NCBI GenBank assembly: GCA_963422775.4
Contig: CAUJSJ030000032.1
Span: 98,393-162,392 of the forward strand
Reading direction: 5' to 3'
DNA length: 64,000 nucleotides
DNA from: Pelomonas sp963422775
Lineage (GTDB): Bacteria; Pseudomonadota; Gammaproteobacteria; Burkholderiales; Burkholderiaceae_C
Part shown: positions 56,222 to 64,000 of the stretch, piece by piece
Layout of the letters: each line of letters starts with the position of its first letter
Numbering within the stretch: position 1 is the first letter of the stretch
Position numbers and translations under genes: made by a program
Notes under the pieces: model-generated
The model's input: the letters and a program-made list of their open reading frames with translations, nothing else
Database searches by the model: none
Told to the model about the DNA's origin: nothing

Positions 56222-57376
56222 TCACGCGGCTACCACCGGCAGCGGTGGCTTGATGCCCGCCCAGCCCGAGAGCTGCACCTCGCGCCCGATCGCCCACACG
56301 AACCCGGCCAGCTCGCGCGCCACCGCCACCACGGCCTTGGTCTTCATGAGCCGGCGCGCGCTCAAGCGCTTGAACTTGTTGCACAGCCGCGTCTGCGCCT
56401 TCCACGCGATCTGCGTCACGCACTCGGGCAGCCCGTCCTGGCGTGCCGCGATGATCGGACTCACCCGGGGCTCCATCCGGTAATGCCAGGCCACTTCGAC
56501 CAGCATGCGTCGCGCTGCGCTGTTGCCCGCCTTGGTGATCGCGCCTTGCCGGCGCTTGGGGCCGGAGCTGTGCTCCGTGGGCACCAGTCCCAGGTAGGCC
56601 ATTAACTGGCGCGGCGACTCGAAGCGCAGGAAGTCCTGCAACTCCGCCACCAGCGTCATCGCCGCGATCAACTGCACGCCGCGCAGGGCTTGCAGCGCCT
56701 GCACCACGGGCAGCAAGCGCCAGTGCGGCAGCGCGTCGCGCAGCGCCTGCTCTAAGCGGGCGATGCGCTCGCCGGCTTGAGTGATGGCGTGCAGATATTC
56801 CTGGAAGGCGATCTGCTGGGCCGTATGGCCGAGCTTGACCGTGGCCAGCCAGCGCAGGTGCGCCGCCGTCCACGAGGACTTGCCGGCGTAGGGAATGCCG
56901 TTGCGCAGCAGCAGCGCCTTGAGGCGGTGACGGCCATTGCGCTGCTCACGCACGGCGTCCTCGCGGGCACGCACTAGGTCACGCACGGATTCGTCGGCCG
57001 CATCGGGCACGCGCACCACCGAGAGGTCGCCCGAGCGCGCGAGCCGGGCCAGCAGCATGGCATCGCGCCGGTCGGTCTTGATGCGCTCGCCAGGTGGGCG
57101 GGCGATGCTGGACGGGGCGACCACATCGCAGCGCAGGCCCTGGGCGCAGAGGTGGCGCTGGATGACAAAGCCGCACGGGCCGGCTTCGTAGACGATGTGC
57201 AGCGGCTGGCCGCGACTGACGAGTTTGCGCACGGCCTTGTCCAGGGACGCGAGATCGCCCTTGATGCTGCCGACATGCCGGATCTCGGCGTCGCGCGGCG
57301 CGTCCGCCACGGCGATGTCGATGCTGTCCTTGTGGACGTCCAACCCGACGAACAGGGTGCTAGATTCCTTGCCCAT
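56222..57376 (-). CDS. IS110/IS1111-family DEDD transposase (recombinase)
   Basis: A 384-residue recombinase. The RuvC-like N-terminal domain shows GLDVHKDSIDIAVADAP (Asp 12), IVYEAGPCGFVIQ (Glu), and KTDRRDAMLLARL (Asp pair), the DEDD set. After a coiled-coil region, the C-terminal Tnp domain has LMAYLGLVPTEHSSG, RQGAITKAGNSAARRMLVEV with the conserved Ser of this family, and WHYR. The reading frame is intact and ends VVAA. It would cut and join DNA guided by a structured RNA from the element. Confidence 0.96.
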   Translation of the reverse strand: MGKESSTLFVGLDVHKDSIDIAVADAPRDAEIRHVGSIKGDLASLDKAVRKLVSRGQPLHIVYEAGPCGFVIQRHLCAQGLRCDVVAPSSIARPPGERIKTDRRDAMLLARLARSGDLSVVRVPDAADESVRDLVRAREDAVREQRNGRHRLKALLLRNGIPYAGKSSWTAAHLRWLATVKLGHTAQQIAFQEYLHAITQAGERIARLEQALRDALPHWRLLPVVQALQALRGVQLIAAMTLVAELQDFLRFESPRQLMAYLGLVPTEHSSGPKRRQGAITKAGNSAARRMLVEVAWHYRMEPRVSPIIAARQDGLPECVTQIAWKAQTRLCNKFKRLSARRLMKTKAVVAVARELAGFVWAIGREVQLSGWAGIKPPLPVVAA

Positions 57377-57513
57377 GGCCCGACTCCTTGCTCACTCGCA
57401 ACGCCCCGGCAGACCGCCTGCCGGGTGCCTTGGTGTAGCTCTGCAGCCCTTGCGCCTGCAACCTACGGCATCGCAGGGGTCGGGCCGCCCGACATCACGA
57501 AGCCATCTTGTCT

Positions 57514-58528
57514 AGGCGGGCCCGCTGCCAGCGACACCACCATCAAGGCCGAGCTGCGCCGCCTGATGCTGGATGGCGTCCAGTTGCCGGCGGGCGCTAG
57601 CGAGACCCGCAGCTTCATCGTCAACGTGCGCACCGCGCGCATCGCCGCCGTACCGGGTGTGGAAGCGGGCTTTGTCAAGCTCAAGGAGCCGCGCGAGAGC
57701 AAGGACGAGATCTGGGCCTGGGACCAGCGCATCACGCTGGAAATCAACGGCAGCCCGCCGGCGCTGCGCAAGCTCGTCATCGAGCCTGTGCAGGTGCCCA
57801 CCATCTTCCTGCTGGGCGACTCCACCGTGGCCGACCAGTCCCGCGAGCCCTACAGCAGCTGGGGCCAGATGCTGACCGCCCTCTTCAAGCCGACCGTGGC
57901 CGTGGCCAACCACGCGCAGTCGGGCGAGACCTTTCGCGACTCGCTGGCGCGCCGCCGCATCGACAAGATCCTGTCGCAGTTGCTCCCCGGGGACACCGTG
58001 CTGCTGCAGTTCGGCCACAACGACCAGAAGCAGCAGAAGGACGGCAGCGGCAACGCCGAGACCTACAAGGCCGAGCTGCGCACGCACGCCGAGCGCATCC
58101 TGGCGCGTGGTGGCGTGCCGGTCGTCGTGTCGTCCATGGAGCGGCGCAACTTCGACGTCGAGGGACGTCTCAAACCCAGTCTGACCGAATACGCCGACGC
58201 CGCGCGCGCCGTTGCCCACGACATGAAGCTGGCGTTCATCGACCTCAACGCCATGAGCCAGCAGCTATACGCGGCCCTCGGCCCGGAGCGCTCCAAGGCC
58301 GCCCACCCCGAGAACGCCGGCAAGCTGGACAACACCCACCACAACAACTACGGCGCCATGCAGTTGGCGCGTTTGGTGGCGCTTGGCCTGAGGGAAGCCC
58401 GGGTGCCGGTGGCGGCGCAGCTGCGGGATGATCTTGGCCAGATCGACCCCGCCAGGCCGCTGCCGCCAGAACAGTTCCACGTTGCAGCGAGCCCGGGCTT
58501 CACACAACAGCGCCCACTGGGCGATTGA
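57514..58528 (+). pseudogene. Rhamnogalacturonan acetylesterase, 3' fragment with the SGNH catalytic domain
   Basis: The remaining 337 codons of the esterase. The catalytic blocks are all present: IFLLGDSTVADQSREPYSSW (Ser, block I), ANHAQSGETFRDS (Gly, block II), LLQFGHNDQKQQKDG (Asn, block III) and DNTHHNNYGAMQLA (Asp/His, block V). The enzyme would remove acetyl groups from galacturonate in rhamnogalacturonan. The signal sequence is left behind in the 5' fragment. A frame open from 57152 inside the element runs into it and would give a 458-residue chimera that may be miscalled as an intact gene. Confidence 0.88.
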
Positions 58529-58535
58529 GTCGCCC

Positions 58536-59771
58536 ATGAAGATCCGCCTCGCCCTGGCGCTGGTCTGCGCCGCGCTGAGCTTTGAGCCTGCCGCCACGGC
58601 CGCGCCGCCCAAGGCGGCTCTCGTGTCCGGCTTCTCGCCCGAGCGACTCGAGCGCCTGGACGCCGCCATCACCGAGCAGATCGGCAAGCAGCAGCTGGCC
58701 GGCGGCGTGATGGCCGTGCTGCGCGACGGCAAGCCGGTCGTCTTCAAGGCCTATGGCCAGCGCGACATCGAGAACGGCAAGGTGATGCGCACGGACACGA
58801 TCTTCCGCATCGCGTCCATGACCAAGGCGTTGACGACGGCGGCAGCCATGATCCTCTACGAGCAAGGCCGCTTCCTGCTGAAGGACCCGGTGGCGCGTTA
58901 CCTGCCGGCGTTTGCCAACGTGCAGGTGGCCCTGCCTGGCGGTGGCACCGAGAAGCCGCGCCGGCCGCTCACCATCCACGACCTGCTGACGCACACCGCC
59001 GGCATGAGCTACGGCCCCGGCCCCGCCAAGGCGGCCTATGACGCAGCGGGCATGAAGGACTGGTACCTCGTCGGCAATGACGAGACGCTGGCGCAGTGGA
59101 CCGACCGCTTCGCGACCCTGCCACTGCAAAGCCAGCCGGGCGAGCAGTTCATCTATGGCTACGCGACCGATGTGCTCGGCCGCCTCGTCGAGGTGGTTTC
59201 CGGCCAGCCTCTGGACCGCTTCATCAAGCAACGCATCACCGACCCGCTGCGCATGCCAGACACCAGCTTCGCCGTGCCGCCCGAGAAGCTCGAGCGCCTG
59301 GCCAATGTCTACGGCCTGGAGGGCGGCCAGCTCAAGCTGATGGAGACGTCGGCGAACAGCGACTTCGTCAACGGCCCGCGCAAGCTGCTGTCCGGCGGCG
59401 CGGGCATGCTGTCCACCGCGGGCGACTACACGCGCTTTCTGCAGATGCTGCTGAACAAGGGCGAACTCGACGGCGTGCGCGTCCTCGCGCCCAAGACCGT
59501 GGAGCTGATGACGGCCGACCATCTCGGGCCCAAGTCCGGCGGCGACGCCGACGGCTTCGGCCTGGGCTTCTGGGTCAATGTGAAGCGCGGCCGCTTCAAG
59601 GAGCTGGGCAGCGAAGGCGCCTTCGGCTGGGGCAGCGCCTACTTCCCGCAATACACGGTGGACCCGAAGGAGCGCCTCGTCATCCTCTTCATGACGCAGC
59701 TCAAGCCGGCGGGCAACTCGACATTGCACTTGCGGGTGCGCAACCTGACCTACCAGGCGTTGATGAAGTGA
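58536..59771 (+). CDS. Secreted serine hydrolase, class C beta-lactamase fold
   Basis: A 411-residue exported protein (signal peptide RLALALVCAALSFEPAATA). It has the SxxK motif in FRIASMTKALTTAAA near residue 93, LTIHDLLTHTAGMSYG, a Tyr motif in EQFIYGYATDVLG (YxA rather than YxN), and a late GWGSAYFPQY replacing KTG-type sequences. This is the EstB/penicillin-binding-protein-like esterase group, so an ester (possibly acetyl or feruloyl pectin groups) is likelier than a beta-lactam. It starts 7 bases after the acetylesterase stop, in the same run. Confidence 0.88.
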   Translation: MKIRLALALVCAALSFEPAATAAPPKAALVSGFSPERLERLDAAITEQIGKQQLAGGVMAVLRDGKPVVFKAYGQRDIENGKVMRTDTIFRIASMTKALTTAAAMILYEQGRFLLKDPVARYLPAFANVQVALPGGGTEKPRRPLTIHDLLTHTAGMSYGPGPAKAAYDAAGMKDWYLVGNDETLAQWTDRFATLPLQSQPGEQFIYGYATDVLGRLVEVVSGQPLDRFIKQRITDPLRMPDTSFAVPPEKLERLANVYGLEGGQLKLMETSANSDFVNGPRKLLSGGAGMLSTAGDYTRFLQMLLNKGELDGVRVLAPKTVELMTADHLGPKSGGDADGFGLGFWVNVKRGRFKELGSEGAFGWGSAYFPQYTVDPKERLVILFMTQLKPAGNSTLHLRVRNLTYQALMK

Positions 59772-59790
59772 GCCTGCGTTGGCTGGCCGT

Positions 59791-61173
59791 TCAGTGCGCG
59801 CCGGTGCAGGTTCGCCAGGCATCGCGATAGGTCCGCCATCCCGGCGGGTTCAGCGCGGCCACGGGCGCCGCAGCGGCCTCGGGCGCACTGCCCCATGCGT
59901 CCAGCAGCCAGGCGCCGCAGGTCGTGCCGCTGCTGTCGTCCGACACGGTCACGTCGCAGGCTTCGGCCAGCCCGGCCAGCAGCGGACCGAACCACGGGTT
60001 GACCGTGAACGCACCTTCCACCACCACACGGCCCTTGGCACCGAGGGCGGCGAGGCAGTGATCAGTCATCAGCACGACGTAAAGGGTGGCCAATGCGGCC
60101 TGCTCGGCCGGCGTTGCCGGTGCCGGGCCGATGATGCGGCCGCCGTGGCCCGCAAAAGGCCCACCGGTTTCGGCAAAGCAGGGCAGCGCCATCGTCCGCC
60201 GCGCAATCAGCCGCTCGACATCCTCGGCCGCGAACGCCGCCGGCTGTTCGCCGGCGATCGCGCCAAACTCCCGCCCGCCCATGAAGCGAATGCAGGGCAC
60301 CGCTTCGCCAAAGACATTGCAGTTGGCCAACATGTCCTGCGCCTCGACGAGGGGCTTGGTCGTCGAGCCCAGCGCCGCGGCGATGACCCAGGTGCCGGTG
60401 GACAGCACTGTGCAGGGCCCACTTTGTTTCAGCGTCAACAGGTGGCGCAGCAGCGACGCATTGCTGTCGTGGATGCCACAGACGACTTCGCAGTCTGCGG
60501 CCAAGCCGGTGTCGGCAGCCACGTCGGGCCGCAGCGCACCCAGGCGCGCCCAGGCTTCGCGATGCGGCGGGAACAGCTCCTGCCAGCCATGGCGCTCGAC
60601 GAGCGACGACCAGGCCTGCCTGCGCGGCCGCCACAGATCGGTGTGGCAACCGAGCGAAGTGACCTCGCTGGCCGCGACGCCACAAAGGCGCCAGGCCCAG
60701 TACTGCGGGTACATCAGCACATGCCGGGTGCGCGCAAATTCCGCCGGGAAACGCGCCTGCAGCCAGTCGAGCTGGCGACCGAGGTTCAACCCCGCCGGTA
60801 GCTGTGGCGATCCGCTTTCTTCGAAGGCGGGGCGCAGCGCGTCATACCGCGCCGCATCGGTGGCATCGCCCGGCACATGCTCGTAGTCCGGCACCGGCAG
60901 CACCAGCCCAGCGTCGTCGATCAGCGCCGCCGTTGCACCATGCGTGACCGGCACGATGGCGCGGATATGCGCCAGCGCCGACAGCTCGCGCAGCTGACCC
61001 AGCATCCAGCTCCACAGCCGCTCGGTGTCGTGGTGCGGGTAGGGCCCGTCACGGCGCACGGTGTTGGGCGTGCGCGCTTCGGCCAGCGTCTTGCCCGCCG
61101 CGTCGATGAGGGTCAGCTTGGCGTTGGTCTTGCCAATGTCGAGGACGACGGTACCTGGTGCCTTAAAGCTCAA
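59791..61173 (-). CDS. FGGY-family sugar kinase (rhamnulokinase/fuculokinase-like)
   Basis: A 460-residue carbohydrate kinase. N-terminal phosphate loop VVLDIGKTNAKLTLID; sugar-site region GLNLGRQLDWLQARFP; YPQYWAWRLCGVAASEVTSLG; catalytic Asp in VCGIHDSNASLLRHL; ATP-binding LSTGTWVIAAALG. The family phosphorylates L-rhamnulose, L-fuculose or related ketoses. Neighbourhood points to L-rhamnulose: rhamnulose-1-phosphate aldolase lies across the divergent regulator. Start TTG at 61173 overlaps the regulator stop (TTGA). It converges on the serine hydrolase gene with 19 bases between stops. Confidence 0.88.
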   Translation of the reverse strand: MSFKAPGTVVLDIGKTNAKLTLIDAAGKTLAEARTPNTVRRDGPYPHHDTERLWSWMLGQLRELSALAHIRAIVPVTHGATAALIDDAGLVLPVPDYEHVPGDATDAARYDALRPAFEESGSPQLPAGLNLGRQLDWLQARFPAEFARTRHVLMYPQYWAWRLCGVAASEVTSLGCHTDLWRPRRQAWSSLVERHGWQELFPPHREAWARLGALRPDVAADTGLAADCEVVCGIHDSNASLLRHLLTLKQSGPCTVLSTGTWVIAAALGSTTKPLVEAQDMLANCNVFGEAVPCIRFMGGREFGAIAGEQPAAFAAEDVERLIARRTMALPCFAETGGPFAGHGGRIIGPAPATPAEQAALATLYVVLMTDHCLAALGAKGRVVVEGAFTVNPWFGPLLAGLAEACDVTVSDDSSGTTCGAWLLDAWGSAPEAAAAPVAALNPPGWRTYRDAWRTCTGAH

Positions 61174-62051
61174 GACACCAGCCCTGCATGCCGGTGATAC
61201 GACCCCGACTCCAGCACCGCAGCGTAGTCATGCGAACTCAGCGCAGAGGCCTCCAACACCCGAGGGTCCACCGCTTCGGGCTCGACGGTGATGACGCGCA
61301 CGCCGTAGTGCTCCAGCAGCTGCACGGCACTGTCGGACGCACCGGTGTCGGTGATGACGGTGGACACCCGGTTCAGCCCGCACAGCACCAGGCCAGCCTT
61401 GCGAGCGAACTTGGAGCTGTCCACCAGCACGACCAGTTCCTCGGCCTGGCCGATCAAGCGCTTCTCGGCCTGGATCAGCAGCGGGTCGGCCTCCATCAGG
61501 CCCAGGATGGACAGGCCGTAGACGCCCATGAACATCCTGGCCGCGTAGTGGTGCTGGGCGACATCGTTTTCGAACGGACTGAGGATGACGTTCTGCTCGC
61601 GGTAGACCTTGCCGCCTGGCAGGATGATTTCATTGTCGCTGGTGACGAGCAGGCGCTCGGCCATCAGGAACGAATTGGTCAGAATCTTCAGTTGTTTCTC
61701 GACGAGAAACTCCGCCATCATGAACGTGGTGGTGCCACCGTTGATGATGATGGTTTCTCCGTTATTGCACATCGACGTGGCATAACGGGCGATGGCACGT
61801 TTGGCAGCAGTATTTTGCTGTGCATTGTTTTGAAAAGTCTCGCTGGTCAGCGTGTAGGACTTCTTTTTCTGCTCCAGCCTTTGCGCGCCGCCCCGGGTAC
61901 GGGTCAACTGGTTTTTCGCGGCCAGCCATGAAATATCCCGGCGCACCGTGGCGGCGGAAGCCGACAAACACTCCATCAATTGCTGCACGCTGGCATGCTC
62001 GCGCTCGTCCAGCAGTTTGAGAAGACGCTTGTGGCGCTTGTGATTGATCAT
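61170..62051 (-). CDS. DeoR-family transcriptional regulator
   Basis: A 293-residue repressor-type protein. N-terminal HTH: RHKRLLKLLDEREHASVQQL followed by SASAATVRRDISWLAAKNQL. The C-terminal sugar-phosphate-sensing domain has ETIIINGGTTTFMMAEFL, ILTNSFLMAERL, and FMGVYGLSILGLMEADPLL. Ligand is probably a rhamnose-pathway phosphate ester, inferred from its neighbours. Start ATG at 62051 (MINHKRHKR) has AAAGGTGAT upstream. It is co-transcribed with the kinase and divergent from the aldolase gene. Confidence 0.9.
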   Translation of the reverse strand: MINHKRHKRLLKLLDEREHASVQQLMECLSASAATVRRDISWLAAKNQLTRTRGGAQRLEQKKKSYTLTSETFQNNAQQNTAAKRAIARYATSMCNNGETIIINGGTTTFMMAEFLVEKQLKILTNSFLMAERLLVTSDNEIILPGGKVYREQNVILSPFENDVAQHHYAARMFMGVYGLSILGLMEADPLLIQAEKRLIGQAEELVVLVDSSKFARKAGLVLCGLNRVSTVITDTGASDSAVQLLEHYGVRVITVEPEAVDPRVLEASALSSHDYAAVLESGSYHRHAGLVS

Positions 62052-62501
62052 GTGGATCACCTTTATCCGGCGTCCCGGAGAAACCGGTGGCGACCGTTGT
62101 CTCATCGTTATGGCACCCAGCCTCTGAAGGGCGGGCGTCGCTTGGCTTGGCGGCCCGGCTGAGGCCAGGTCCTGGGTCACGACCGGTGAGCGTAGGCGCC
62201 GGCCGTCACAGCCTCTCCACTCACGCTCAGAAGCAATCAAAGCCTGGATGAAACGCTGTTCCAAGTGCAGATTACGTCAGCAGCATGACGAGGTCAATCA
62301 GCAAACGCTCACCGCCGTGAGCGTTTCGTGAGCGGAGCCGTCCGGCCCGCCGCATTCGCTCATCCTTTTGATTTACTGCGGCAGCGCTGCGCCAGCCGGC
62401 TGCTTTCGGCCCACACTGCGTTCCGCAAACCCGCAAAAGGCGGGCCCTGGAACGCATGAAGCGCTCAAGGGGATGAATGACGATTGAATACAGGCAAGCT
62501 G
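62052..62501. promoter_or_regulatory. Divergent control region between the DeoR regulator and rhaEW genes
   Basis: A 450-base gap with no gene. It holds a perfect inverted repeat at 62303-62326, arms AAACGCTCAC and GTGAGCGTTT around CGCC. Related TGAGCG words occur at about 62186 (GGTGAGCGT), 62218 (ACTCACGCTC) and 62328 (CGTGAGCGG). Multiple spaced copies fit looping by a DeoR-type repressor; the binding protein is inferred. Confidence 0.62.
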
Positions 62502-64000
62502 ATGACTGCAAATTCCCAAACTCCCACCAAATTCTCAGATACGGCTCCCATCGTCTCGAAATGGGCCGACGCCGTGGCAGCCAAGCTGAGCGAGCCCGAA
62601 CTGCTGCTCTATCGTTCCAATCTGCTGGGCTCCGACTTGCGTGTGACGAATTTCGGTGGCGGCAATACCTCGGCCAAGGTGCGGATGCGTGACCACTTGA
62701 CTGGCGAGGATGTCGAGGTGCTGTGGGTCAAGGGCTCCGGCGGCGACCTGGGTTCCATCAGGCTTGATGGTTTTTCCACGCTCTACATGGACAAGCTGAA
62801 TGCGCTTAAAAAACGTTATCGCGGCCTGGAGCATGAAGACGAGATGGTGGATTACCTGCCGCACTGCACGTTCAACCTGAACCCGCGTGCCGCGAGTATC
62901 GATACCCCCCTGCATGCCTATATCCCGAAGGCGCATGTCGACCACATGCACCCGGACGCCATCATCGCCATCGCCGCCTGCGCCGACAGCCGCCGCCTGA
63001 CCGAGGTCATCTTCGGCGGCCAGTTGGGCTGGCTGCCTTGGCAGCGCCCCGGCTACGACCTGGGCCTGAAACTCGAAGCGCTGGCCACGTCGCAGCCCCA
63101 CCTCAAGGGCATCATCCTGGAAGGCCACGGCCTGTTCACCTGGGGCGACACCGCCAAGAGCTGCTACGAGATCACGCTGGAGATGATCCGCCTGGCCGAG
63201 CAGTGGCTGGCCGAGAACATCAAGCAGCCGGTGTTCGGCGGCGTGAAGACCATCACCTTGCCGGCCGATCAGCGCGCCGCGCTCGCCGCCCAGCTCATGC
63301 CCGCGCTGCGTGGCCGCATCAGCGCCAGCGAACGCAAGCTGGGCGACTTCAACGACAGCGACGTGGTGCTGGAGTTCGTCGGCAGCAACGACCTGGCCAA
63401 GCTGGCTGCGCTGGGCACGTCATGCCCCGACCACTTCCTGCGCACCAAGATCCGCCCGCTGGTGCTGGACTTCGACCCGGCCAACCCCGACGTCGACGCC
63501 GTGCTGGCCGGCCTGGATGACGCGCTGGAGGTCTACCGCGCCGACTACCGGGCCTATCACGCGCGCTGCAAGCGAGCTAACAGCCCGGCCGTGCGTGATG
63601 CCAATCCCATCATCTACCTCATTCCCGGCGTGGGCATGCTGTCCTTCGCCAAGGACAAGGCCACCGCCCGCATCGCCGGCGAGTTCTACATCAACGCCAT
63701 CAACGTGATGCGCGGTGCGAACGGCGTGGACACCTACGTCGGTCTGCCCGAGCAGGAAGCCTTCGACATCGAGTACTGGCTGCTCGAGGAAGCCAAGCTG
63801 CAGCGCATGCCCAAGCCCAAGAGCCTGGCCGGCCGAGTGGCCCTGGTCACCGGCGGCGCCGGCGGCATCGGCCAGGCCGTCGCCCGCCAGCTGCTGCAGG
63901 AAGGCGCCTGCGTCATGCTGACCGACATCGACGGCGAAGCACTGGAAGAAGCCCGCACCAGCCTGCTGAAGGTCGGCGGCCCCGACGCCATTGCCGCCGT
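62502..64000 (+). CDS. Bifunctional rhamnulose-1-phosphate aldolase / short-chain dehydrogenase, 5' part
   Basis: About 500 residues before the window ends. The class II aldolase domain begins near residue 20 with SKWADAVAAKLSEPELLLYR, RVTNFGGGNTSAKVRM and LWVKGSGGDLGS; zinc ligands are the His pair in DHMHPDAI near 148 and His in EGHGLFTWG near 207. From about 440 a Rossmann SDR domain starts (LVTGGAGGIGQAVARQL) with TDIDGEAL binding NAD. Such fusions cleave L-rhamnulose-1-phosphate to lactaldehyde and dihydroxyacetone phosphate and oxidise the lactaldehyde. The ATG at 62502 gives MTANSQTPTKF. Confidence 0.93.
   Translation, partial: MTANSQTPTKFSDTAPIVSKWADAVAAKLSEPELLLYRSNLLGSDLRVTNFGGGNTSAKVRMRDHLTGEDVEVLWVKGSGGDLGSIRLDGFSTLYMDKLNALKKRYRGLEHEDEMVDYLPHCTFNLNPRAASIDTPLHAYIPKAHVDHMHPDAIIAIAACADSRRLTEVIFGGQLGWLPWQRPGYDLGLKLEALATSQPHLKGIILEGHGLFTWGDTAKSCYEITLEMIRLAEQWLAENIKQPVFGGVKTITLPADQRAALAAQLMPALRGRISASERKLGDFNDSDVVLEFVGSNDLAKLAALGTSCPDHFLRTKIRPLVLDFDPANPDVDAVLAGLDDALEVYRADYRAYHARCKRANSPAVRDANPIIYLIPGVGMLSFAKDKATARIAGEFYINAINVMRGANGVDTYVGLPEQEAFDIEYWLLEEAKLQRMPKPKSLAGRVALVTGGAGGIGQAVARQLLQEGACVMLTDIDGEALEEARTSLLKVGGPDAIAA

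Larger units (their letters stand above)
55867..57513 (-). mobile_element. IS110-family, IS1111-type insertion sequence, 1,647 bp
   Basis: Boundaries come from reconstructing the host gene. The dinucleotide CT precedes the element (55865-55866) and ends it (57512-57513), consistent with a CT recombination core and no larger target duplication. Subterminal inverted repeats are ATGGCTTCTTCCTGTCAAGC at the left and, inverted, ATGGCTTCGTGATGTCGGGC at the right. They lie 3 and 7 bases inside the ends, the asymmetry I recall for IS1111 elements. One transposase gene is on the minus strand. 355 non-coding bases lie past the transposase stop and 137 before its start. Confidence 0.88.

Noticed and set aside
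58536..59771. True class C beta-lactamase
   Set aside because: SxxK is present but the Tyr motif is YxA and a clear KTG is missing; the pectin-gene context favours an esterase.

Overview
The window is a 64 kb piece of a GC-rich betaproteobacterial chromosome. Gene content and order point to Burkholderiales, probably the Roseateles/Pelomonas/Mitsuaria/Rubrivivax group: rubredoxin next to pilGHIJ-chpA and thiD, a ypjD-type gene next to ffh, an alanine/lysine-rich histone H1-like protein, and pectin-sugar genes. The genus is inference. Most of the window is ordinary housekeeping DNA, dense and operonic, with many four-base stop/start overlaps, several of them TTGA with a TTG start.

Layout. 1-3.3 kb: end of a photolyase gene, a membrane-less chemoreceptor and a GAF-GGDEF diguanylate cyclase. 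3.4-13.4 kb: a type IV pilus chemosensory operon on the minus strand (rubredoxin, pilG, pilH, pilI, pilJ, chpA), with the cyclase gene at its end. 13.6-17.3 kb: thiD, hemL, mpl. 17.3-19.1 kb: an accessory patch holding a DUF4424 gene, a decayed second copy of the mpl 3' end, and a 545-bp nested inverted repeat. 19.1-33 kb: thioesterase, secreted zinc metalloprotease, YqiA-like esterase, then rnb-tonB-aroE-mtgA-NTase-like-tlpA and aroQ-accB-accC-prmA-DUF3426 runs. 33.2-38.6 kb: histone H1-like gene with 39-bp repeats, then nrdA-nrdB behind paired NrdR boxes. 38.8-46.4 kb: pilR-pilS, a PP0621-type gene, a cytochrome c assembly-type gene, ffh and ftsY.

46.5-64 kb is a catabolic island for rhamnogalacturonan-I and L-rhamnose. 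It encodes a GH43-GH35 fusion, a GH2 beta-galactosidase, a cytoplasmic GH105 unsaturated rhamnogalacturonyl hydrolase, a GPH-type sugar symporter, a rhamnogalacturonan acetylesterase, a serine hydrolase, an FGGY sugar kinase, a DeoR-type regulator and a bifunctional rhamnulose-phosphate aldolase/dehydrogenase that runs off the end. The secreted enzymes would trim side chains and acetyl groups, the symporter would import the unsaturated disaccharide, GH105 would split it, and the kinase and aldolase/dehydrogenase would process the rhamnose branch.

The acetylesterase gene is interrupted by a 1,647-bp IS110-family (IS1111-type) element; removing it restores a 422-residue frame. The long non-coding end of this element holds two stem-bounded internal loops. 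Segments in one loop match the element's own two ends exactly, and segments in the other match the two sides of the insertion site with one difference each. This is the pattern expected for a bridge RNA/seekRNA and is the most interesting observation in the window.
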